Below, in pieces: positions 1 through 4,505 of a DNA stretch of 5,707 bases. The notes beneath the pieces are model-generated. The model saw nothing but the letters and a program-made list of their open reading frames with translations. It ran no database searches and was not told the DNA's origin. The position numbers were made by a program, and so were the translations under genes. Source of the stretch: Cyanobacteria bacterium UBA8803. Its GTDB lineage: Bacteria; Cyanobacteriota; Cyanobacteriia; Cyanobacteriales; Coleofasciculaceae. Within the stretch, counting starts at the first letter, position 1, and every line of letters begins with the position of its first letter. The stretch is taken from assembly GCA_003505715.1 (NCBI GenBank), contig DNXU01000254.1, positions 1 to 5,707 on the forward strand, given 5' to 3'.

Positions 1-1490
1 TCCTCTATGGGGGAAGGGGGAATTTCTGGGGAGGGGGGGATGTCGGTGGTAGTGGTGTTGTGCCTGCGATTTCTTAGCTCTTTGGCTTTTTCCTGTAATC
101 CCTGGAAGGAGTCTGTTTCGATAATTTCTGCTACCTCCTTTGCCTTTTGGCTTTCGTCAATTTGAATTTCAATTCTGAATAACTTTTTGACAACGTCTGT
201 GACGGCTTGGCTGTAGCGGTCGATTAATACTACACTGGCTGCTGTGACTACTACCGCTAATGCTGAGGGTACTATAGGAATCCAGCCAGCTTGCAGAAAT
301 AAAGTATAGCTGCTGCCATATAAAATAACGATCGCAGCTCCGGCAGTTAGAGCAAAAAGCCACGGACGATGGATTTTCCAACCGATGGTTCCTCCTACCA
401 CTGACCAGCCAAAAATCCACAGGACTTCACTCCACAAGGGCCAATACCAAATTAAAGGCCGCTGATTCCACACTGCACTGAGGATTTGGCTGGCAATGTG
501 AGCATGAATTACCACCCCCGGCATTTCTACTCTGTCTTGTCCTCCAGCACTGTAGGGGGTGCCAAAGTCGTCATTTGCTGTGGTTGCGGTGTAACCAACC
601 AGAACCAAACGGTCTCTGAGTAAAGCTTTATCTACCTTCCCTTGTAATACTTGAGTGAGGGGAACTTGTTTAGCAGGTTGTCCGCCAGAGCGGTAGTTGA
701 TCATCATTTGGTAATCTTCCGCACTGATGTTGCGGTAACCGCCTGCATTAGATTCTAAACGTTTGAATACTGCTGAACCTAACTTCAAATCTCCGGCATC
801 TGTTTGTTCTGGCTCAATTTTCTCACTTTGGAGATACAGCAGTGCCGTATTGAATGCTAAGGATAAAATTTGATTTTCTGGTGAGTCGAAATTACATAAA
901 TGGGGTTTTTCTACGGGAACTGTTGGCTTGGTCGGAGTGGAGACTAAAATATTACGGCGGATCTTGTTATCCCGATCAAAGGGCATATCGGCAAATCCAA
1001 CCCGTTCTTCAGGTACTCCAGGAGCTGCGGGGGTTCCTGGTTCGCTTTCTGAACTGAGTTTGCACGCGGCAATAATGTTATCGTTGTTCGTCAGGACTTT
1101 AACTAAATCCTGGCGGCCTTGGCCGATAGGAACGTCCCGCAAAATATCAATACCGATCGCTCGTGCTTGATACTGCTCTAGTTTCTGCAACAGCTTGGCG
1201 ATCGTGGCATCCGACATCGGGAATTCATTCTGCTGGCGGATGTCCTGTTCGCTGATTTCGACTACGACTACACGGTCATCCGGTTGTTCTTTTGGACGCG
1301 ATCGCATTAAGTAGTCATAGGCTTGCAGTTCAAAACTTTCTAAGGCTCCCAGTTGCCGCACTCCTACTATTGCTGCCGTGACGACTACACTGGTGAGGAT
1401 AACCGTGCCACCAAAGGCTAGGGCGGTTTTGCTCGCACCGTTTGACTTGGAGAACAGCGAACGAATTTTTTCTGAGAACTGAGAAATCAT
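1..1490 (-). CDS. CHASE2 domain-containing membrane protein (3' end outside window)
   Basis: The reading frame is open from the ATG at 1490-1488 to the left edge, 496 codons without a stop, so the gene is partial at its C-terminus. I recognise a CHASE2 domain, a predicted extracytoplasmic sensor domain. After a short basic N-terminus there is a membrane segment at about residues 23-44. The domain follows (about 48-340), with AYDYLMRSRP at 57-66, RVVVVEISEQD at 73-83, GIDILRDVP at 113-121, NDDFGTPYS at 306-314 and MPGVVIHAHIASQIL at 323-337. Three more membrane segments lie near 346-371, 376-398 and 403-423. The visible cytoplasmic tail (424-496) is a charged, probably helical stretch followed by a proline-rich DIPPSPEIPPSP segment. 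No kinase, cyclase or other output domain is visible, but one could lie beyond the edge. The start is supported by AGGA on the minus strand at 1504-1501. The gene is divergent from the DUF928 genes. The ligand is unknown. Confidence 0.9.
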   Translation of the reverse strand, partial: MISQFSEKIRSLFSKSNGASKTALAFGGTVILTSVVVTAAIVGVRQLGALESFELQAYDYLMRSRPKEQPDDRVVVVEISEQDIRQQNEFPMSDATIAKLLQKLEQYQARAIGIDILRDVPIGQGRQDLVKVLTNNDNIIAACKLSSESEPGTPAAPGVPEERVGFADMPFDRDNKIRRNILVSTPTKPTVPVEKPHLCNFDSPENQILSLAFNTALLYLQSEKIEPEQTDAGDLKLGSAVFKRLESNAGGYRNISAEDYQMMINYRSGGQPAKQVPLTQVLQGKVDKALLRDRLVLVGYTATTANDDFGTPYSAGGQDRVEMPGVVIHAHIASQILSAVWNQRPLIWYWPLWSEVLWIFGWSVVGGTIGWKIHRPWLFALTAGAAIVILYGSSYTLFLQAGWIPIVPSALAVVVTAASVVLIDRYSQAVTDVVKKLFRIEIQIDESQKAKEVAEIIETDSFQGLQEKAKELRNRRHNTTTTDIPPSPEIPPSPIE

Positions 1491-1500
1491 AGGGTATCTT

Positions 1501-1504
1501 TCCT
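1501..1504 (-). promoter_or_regulatory. Ribosome-binding site of the CHASE2 gene
   Basis: Read on the minus strand this is AGGA, part of AGGAAAG, ending ten bases before the ATG at 1490. It is the only Shine-Dalgarno-like sequence close to a start codon in this frame and supports 1490 as the translation start. Confidence 0.55.
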
Positions 1505-1508
1505 CATC

Positions 1509-1560
1509 CGAGAGGGTAGGATAGGGAGAGGGCAAAGGGAGAGGGAGGGGAGAAGAGGGA
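1509..1560 (+). other. Purine-rich G-run tract, potential G-quadruplex
   Basis: The plus strand is almost all purine and has runs of at least three G at 1514, 1524, 1530, 1537, 1543, 1547 and 1557, separated by one to seven bases. This satisfies the simple G-quadruplex pattern several times over. The tract starts about 20 bases upstream of the CHASE2 start codon, so the leftward transcript would be rich in C and U here. Function is unknown. Confidence 0.45.
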
Positions 1561-1681
1561 TTTTCCTTTTTGGTTGTGAAAGGCAATTCCTCTGGCTAAA
1601 AGCTTGATAAAACCTTATAGTCGCTTGATTTTTATGGCTCGATCACTATCGTTGCTGTCTCCCTAGGGAAACATTCGCTAA

Positions 1682-1750
1682 CTGTTGTATAGAGACTAGT
1701 TGCTCGTCTCCAACTCTCCCCCTTGGTTAAGGATTTTTGGCGAACAACAG
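1682..1750 (+). other. Nested inverted-repeat cluster in the divergent spacer
   Basis: An outer pair CTGTTGT (1682-1688) and ACAACAG (1744-1750) encloses two smaller hairpins: GAGAC (1692-1696) with GTCTC (1706-1710), and CCTT (1721-1724) with AAGG (1729-1732). Together they could form a three-way junction in RNA or a cruciform in DNA. The stems are short, so chance is a real alternative. Confidence 0.3.
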
Positions 1751-1893
1751 GGTATATAAATAATGATTGATCGAACGAGTTGGATAGAATATTAGCATAG
1801 TGCAAAAGAAGGGTGTGGTGGTTTGTTTTCCACCCCGATGTTGTAATTTGCTGATGAGAGTGAAGCTCACAACCTTACCGTAGGTCAAGATAG

Positions 1894-1972
1894 ACAGGTT
1901 ATAAATTTCATAAATGTTTGTAAAGATTTACCTGCCGACTTGGGAAACTTTCCTAAGGAGCGGGCAGTCCCA
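1894..1972 (+). other. Structured leader segment before the first DUF928 gene
   Basis: CAGGT (starting near 1896) pairs with ACCTG (near 1929-1933), enclosing an AT-rich loop. CTGCC (1932-1936) pairs with GGCAG (1963-1967), enclosing GGAAA/TTTCC (1943-1953). TGGGA (1941-1945) could alternatively pair with TCCCA (1968-1972). These are mutually exclusive foldings about 85-160 bases upstream of the start codon. They match no riboswitch that I recognise. Confidence 0.25.
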
Positions 1973-2045
1973 TTTATATTATCGTCTTTCTATGCCCAGT
2001 CCCCTACTCCATCAGTAAAAGTTCACATCTGCCCTGCTATTAGAT

Positions 2046-2051
2046 AAGGAG
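2046..2051 (+). promoter_or_regulatory. Ribosome-binding site of DUF928 gene 1
   Basis: A full AAGGAG lies four bases before the ATG at 2056. The spacing is a little short, but the match is strong and no better-placed in-frame start is seen. Confidence 0.65.
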
Positions 2052-2055
2052 TATC

Positions 2056-2883
2056 ATGAAAAAGCCTTCTGCATACCTCAAAACGTTTTCTTTGGTCTTG
2101 TCCCTGGGAATGGCGATCGCAGTTAACTCTATCGCCACAGCTAGCCTCAAACCCAGTCCCTCTCAGCTTAGCCAGCAAAGTTTGTCAGAAACCCTATTAG
2201 CACAGCGGCGTAACCCTTTGGGCTTCAAAGTAGGCAGAGTTCGGTCATCCCGTCAGCGCAGCGGCGGAGTATCTCGCGGCCCTCGGGAGTGTGCTGGGGA
2301 AATGATTACCGTAACATCTTTGTTGCCAAAAGTTAATGAGGAAGAGTTAGCCCAAAAGAAACAAATTGAACTTGAAACAACTGTAGACCCCCATCCGACA
2401 TTCTTTGTTTACGTCTCTCAAACCAGCGTAGAGGAAGTTAATTTTACTCTACTTAACGAAAAAGGTAACCGAGTTATCCACAGCCAGACCTTAGCTCTAC
2501 CCGGTCGTCCTGGGGTTATCAGCGTAACCATTCCTGAGGATGTTGAGTTAGAAGTTGGTCAGTCCTATCACTGGTTATTCGCAGTTCAATGCGATCCTAT
2601 GGACTCGGCAGGAAATGTCACTGTAGAGGGGTGGGTACAGCGAGTAGCACTGGATGAAAATTTAACTAAGGAGTTAAATCAGGTGCCAGAGAGCGATCGC
2701 CCCCAAGTCTATGCCAAATATGGCCTCTGGACTGACACCCTGAGTTCCCTAGCCCAGTTACGAGAGAATGCTCCCAACAACTCACAACTGAGAGAAGATT
2801 GGCAAGCTCTTTTGCAATCAGTGGGTCTACAGGAAATTGCTAACGAACAGCTCATTAGTTTATTGCCGGAAAGTGACAATTAA
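2056..2883 (+). CDS. Exported DUF928 family protein, paralogue 1
   Basis: This 275-residue protein matches the layout I know for the cyanobacterial DUF928 family, whose function is unknown. A signal peptide covers residues 1-29 (KK at the N-terminus, hydrophobic core about 11-26, likely cleavage after ATA at 27-29). A basic, low-complexity linker follows (51-75, including RQRSGGVSRG). The conserved domain runs from about 79 to 265. Hallmarks are ECAGE around Cys79, PTFFVYV (114-120), PGVISVTIPEDV (152-163), YHWLFAVQCDP (171-181) and the terminal signature YAKYGLWTDTLSSLAQLR (219-236). Cys79 and Cys179 are the only cysteines in the mature chain and have counterparts in both paralogues, so a disulfide is plausible. 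No lipobox or membrane anchor is seen, so the product is probably periplasmic or secreted. It is clearly related to, but much more diverged from, the two downstream copies. It sits 565 bases from the divergent CHASE2 gene. Confidence 0.93.
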   Translation: MKKPSAYLKTFSLVLSLGMAIAVNSIATASLKPSPSQLSQQSLSETLLAQRRNPLGFKVGRVRSSRQRSGGVSRGPRECAGEMITVTSLLPKVNEEELAQKKQIELETTVDPHPTFFVYVSQTSVEEVNFTLLNEKGNRVIHSQTLALPGRPGVISVTIPEDVELEVGQSYHWLFAVQCDPMDSAGNVTVEGWVQRVALDENLTKELNQVPESDRPQVYAKYGLWTDTLSSLAQLRENAPNNSQLREDWQALLQSVGLQEIANEQLISLLPESDN

Positions 2884-2928
2884 TAGCCTTTTGTTTGAAA
2901 AATGTAACAAATAGTTCACAAAAGTGGA

Positions 2929-2990
2929 ATTAGGTGCTAAGTATTAGGTGTGAGTTGGCGTGGCTCTCCACCTGATGCTTAGCATTTAAT
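2929..2990 (+). terminator. Long hairpin downstream of DUF928 gene 1, possible terminator
   Basis: The left arm 2929-2950 and right arm 2969-2990 pair over 22 positions as RNA, with four G-U wobbles and no bulge. The core is TGCTAAGTATTAGGTG against CACCTGATGCTTAGCA. The 18-base loop can form a small GAG/CTC stem. The left arm itself contains ATTAGGTG twice (2929-2936 and 2943-2950). It starts 45 bases after the stop of gene 1 and is followed by an AT-rich stretch with short T runs, not a clean T tract. It may terminate or stabilise the gene 1 transcript, or it may be an interspersed palindromic repeat. Confidence 0.4.
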
Positions 2991-3018
2991 ATTTCCTTAG
3001 TTAACAATTATTCGATAA

Positions 3019-3052
3019 AACCCTCTTGCGGGGTTCTTGTAGGAATTACAAG
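3019..3052 (+). other. Two adjacent small hairpins upstream of DUF928 gene 2
   Basis: AACCC (3019-3023) pairs with GGGTT (3031-3035). Directly adjacent, CTTGTA (3036-3041) pairs with TACAAG (3047-3052). The first resembles a terminator stem but lacks a T run. They could end transcription arriving from gene 1 or form part of the 5' leader of gene 2. The rest of the 229-base spacer shows no clear promoter. Confidence 0.3.
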
Positions 3053-3096
3053 TCAAAATCTTTACAAGATTAGCTGGAGTTAGTTGAAACCTCGTC

Positions 3097-3101
3097 AGGA
3101 G
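3097..3101 (+). promoter_or_regulatory. Ribosome-binding site of DUF928 gene 2
   Basis: AGGAG lies eleven bases before the ATG at 3113, separated by an A-rich spacer. The upstream sequence differs from that of gene 3, although the coding sequences begin almost identically. Confidence 0.55.
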
Positions 3102-3112
3102 AAAAAACAGTC

Positions 3113-3976
3113 ATGAATAAGCATTCTATATATCTCAGAACGGTTTCCCTAGTATTGTGTATGGGACTAGTGGTGGGTGAAAGCTTAGTTGCAGCTGCCA
3201 GCATTAAGCCAGGTGCCTCAAACCAAGGTCAACAGACGCCTTCGGTAAATATATTAGCAGGGCGGCGATCGCGTCTGGGAGGTATCAAATTCCGAAACAT
3301 CAGGGCATCTGGTCAGCGCAGTGGGGGAGTATCCCGTGGAACCAAAGAATGTGACGGAGAGATGGTCACTTTAACTGCCTTAGTTCCACACGTCAAAAAA
3401 GAAGACCCGCAGGGACAACCAGTTTTAGATATTCACGGAAAAGAAATCTGGACTCCCTTTGAGACATCAACTATAGAGCCACGCACAACATTCATGGTCT
3501 ATGTTTCGGGAACAACAAAAACGACGGCAATGTTTTATCTCAACAAAGTAATAGCGGATAATAACGATGAGACGATTCTTGATGAGATACCAGTCACTTT
3601 ACCGGGTCATGATGGAATTGTCAGTATTAGCCTTCCTGAGAATGTGCAGCTAGACCTTAATCAGAAGTATCGCTGGTTTGTTACTATTGAATGCGACCCA
3701 AGTAGTGTAGACTACTCAGGAAATGTAGTTGCAGAAAGTTGGGTTAATCGCAATCCAATACCTGACACTTTAGCTAACCAGTTGAAGAACGCAGAAGAGT
3801 TCGATATCCCACAGCTGTATGCAGATGCTGACTTGTGGACTGACACCCTGAGTTCAGTATGGGAGTTGCGCCAGCGTTATCCTAACGATCCAGATGTCGA
3901 AAAGGCTTGGCAAAGTCTCTTAGATCAAGTTGCTGTGCCGGAGGTGTCGGAGATGAAGCAAGCTACTCTAAACTAA
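3113..3976 (+). CDS. Exported DUF928 family protein, paralogue 2
   Basis: This 287-residue DUF928 protein has unknown function. A signal peptide spans residues 1-29 (hydrophobic core 10-28, likely cleavage after AAA at 27-29). Cys16 lies inside the hydrophobic core and is preceded by LVL, so it is not a lipobox. A basic linker follows (51-76, with RQ-type RSGGVSRG like paralogue 1), then the domain from about Cys80. Landmarks are ECDGEMVTLTALVPHV (79-94), TTFMVYVSGTT (125-135), LPGHDGIVSISLPENV (163-178), YRWFVTIECDP (186-196), and YADADLWTDTLSSVWELRQ (236-254). Cys80 and Cys194 correspond to the cysteine pair in paralogue 1. It is roughly three quarters identical to paralogue 3. The last 48 coding bases, including the stop, match paralogue 3 exactly, and so does a 72-base stretch at 3594-3665. 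It is a clear tandem duplicate with separate upstream sequence, so it is probably transcribed separately. Confidence 0.93.
   Translation: MNKHSIYLRTVSLVLCMGLVVGESLVAAASIKPGASNQGQQTPSVNILAGRRSRLGGIKFRNIRASGQRSGGVSRGTKECDGEMVTLTALVPHVKKEDPQGQPVLDIHGKEIWTPFETSTIEPRTTFMVYVSGTTKTTAMFYLNKVIADNNDETILDEIPVTLPGHDGIVSISLPENVQLDLNQKYRWFVTIECDPSSVDYSGNVVAESWVNRNPIPDTLANQLKNAEEFDIPQLYADADLWTDTLSSVWELRQRYPNDPDVEKAWQSLLDQVAVPEVSEMKQATLN
3265..3272. repeat. HIP1 octamer GCGATCGC (one of seven)
   Basis: The palindrome GCGATCGC occurs at 1298, 2113, 2693, 3265, 4154, 4658 and 5393. The sites at 3265 and 4658 are equivalent positions in paralogues 2 and 3, and those at 4154 and 5393 are equivalent positions in the two noncoding repeats. 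This density is typical of many cyanobacterial genomes. Confidence 0.9.
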
Positions 3977-4139
3977 CACCTTCAGGACTTAGGCATTCGC
4001 TCCCCCTGCTCCCCAAAGAAAGGGGGGAGTTCAAGTCTCAGGACTTAGGCAAAATATGTCACTGAATTCTCTAGCAAGGATATTTGATGCGCGAACTACA
4101 AAGGTGAGATAAAAGGACATCAAGATTTCAGAATTCAGG
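3977..4139 (+). other. 163-base segment between DUF928 gene 2 and the 262-base repeat
   Basis: No gene is visible. In the third gene the repeat starts directly after the stop codon, so this segment is extra here or has been lost there. It contains the 13-base direct repeat CAGGACTTAGGCA at 3983-3995 and 4039-4051. Between them is a C-run/G-run hairpin (CTCCCCC at 4000-4006 or CTCCCC at 4009-4014, pairing with GGGGAG at 4024-4029) that might act as a terminator, although no T tract follows. A perfect 9-base inverted pair, CTGAATTCT (4062-4070) and AGAATTCAG (4130-4138), bounds its right half. Confidence 0.5.
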
Positions 4140-4401
4140 GCAAGTGGCTATAGGCGATCGCAAGCTATTAGACCTGTCGTGAAAATCCCTTTTCATCCTT
4201 GGTTGTGAATGTAGTTCATAGAGATCTCTTGTCAAACTATACATCCCGCCCGGAAATAAATTTCCGGTCTAATAGCTAAAGTCGGTTAAAACCGACTAAA
4301 TATTAATAAAATCAGTCCGTTTTAACGGACTTGAGCTATGAGCCAGGGAATTAATTCCCTGGCGGGACTTTTACTAGCAGGATTAATACTCAGCCGCTAT
4401 A
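4140..4401. repeat. 262-base noncoding repeat, copy A
   Basis: This segment matches 5379-5640 with four substitutions and no gaps (258 of 262 by hand comparison). The left part holds a HIP1 site (4154-4161) and three small hairpins: TGAAAA/TTTTCA (4180-4195), TGAA/TTCA (4206-4218) and the palindrome AGAGATCTCT (4220-4229). The right part holds the 124-base inverted-repeat element. No coding frame is evident. GCTATAG occurs at both ends (4147-4153 and 4396-4402) as a direct repeat, but the second copy of the repeat does not keep it. Confidence 0.9.
4244..4367. mobile_element. MITE-like inverted-repeat element, copy A
   Basis: Two 54-base arms (4244-4297 and 4314-4367) are inverted repeats of each other, matching at 44 of 54 positions around a 16-base AT-rich centre. 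Both outer ends begin TCCCGCC. Each arm also folds on itself into two hairpins: 4250-4267 and 4280-4297 on the left, 4314-4331 and 4343-4362 on the right. No transposase is encoded, so this would be a non-autonomous element or an interspersed palindromic repeat. I see no clear target duplication. A structured RNA is the alternative. Confidence 0.55.
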
Positions 4402-4402
4402 G

Positions 4403-4426
4403 ATGGTACGTTACATAACGCACCAT
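4403..4426. repeat. Short near-perfect palindrome abutting repeat copy A
   Basis: The arms ATGGTACGTTA (4403-4413) and TAACGCACCAT (4416-4426) pair with one mismatch around a two-base loop CA. It starts one base after the end of the 262-base repeat and is absent after copy B. It resembles the short GGTGCGTTA-type palindromes scattered through cyanobacterial genomes (from memory). Confidence 0.5.
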
Positions 4427-4444
4427 ACCAGAATTGTCTTTCTA

Positions 4445-4473
4445 TTGTTGTAGAACCTACTGCTCGAAATATT
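4445..4473 (+). promoter_or_regulatory. Weak candidate promoter for DUF928 gene 3
   Basis: TTGTTG (4445-4450) and AATATT (4468-4473) are spaced by 17 bases, about 30 bases before the start codon. Both hexamers match the sigma-70 consensus only partly, so this is a weak guess. Confidence 0.2.
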
Positions 4474-4492
4474 GACTACATTGCTCGTCATT

Positions 4493-4502
4493 AGGAAGGA
4501 AG
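4493..4502 (+). promoter_or_regulatory. Ribosome-binding site of DUF928 gene 3
   Basis: AGGAAGGAAG gives two overlapping AGGA cores, ending nine and five bases before the ATG at 4506. It supports that start, which also matches the start of paralogue 2. Confidence 0.65.
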
Positions 4503-4505
4503 ATC

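Larger units (their letters stand above)
1491..2055. other. Divergent intergenic region, 565 bases, no gene
   Basis: This region separates the leftward CHASE2 gene from the rightward DUF928 genes and must hold promoters for both. I see no coding frame of useful length. It contains a purine-rich G-run tract (1509-1560), a palindrome TCCCTAGGGA (1660-1669), a cluster of inverted repeats (1682-1750), an AT-rich stretch TATATAAATAATG (1753-1765), a hairpin with arms GGTGG/CCACC (1817-1834) and a structured segment before the first DUF928 gene (1894-1972). No convincing sigma-70-type pair with good spacing was found. TTGGCG (1737-1742) with AATAAT (1759-1764) at 16 bases, and TATATT at 1975-1980 without a matching -35, are only weak candidates. 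Confidence 0.6.

Noticed and set aside
169..420. Minus-strand open frame of 83 codons
   Set aside because: It is an alternative frame of the CHASE2 membrane-segment region, where the CHASE2 frame gives a clear domain and membrane pattern.
854..1170. Two plus-strand open frames of 67 and 80 codons (854-1057 and 928-1170)
   Set aside because: Both lie wholly inside the well-supported minus-strand CHASE2 gene, lack ribosome-binding sites and resemble no protein family.
1850..1872. CTGATGAG followed by a small hairpin, like the core of a hammerhead ribozyme
   Set aside because: The second conserved core strand GAAA is missing after the small stem (ACAA is found instead), and no flanking stems I and III or cleavage site are in place.
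3158..3163. Cys16 in the signal peptides of paralogues 2 and 3 as a lipoprotein site
   Set aside because: The preceding residues are LVL, not a lipobox with small residues at -1, the cysteine is mid-way through the hydrophobic core, and a good signal peptidase I site (AAA or AGA) follows at 27-29.
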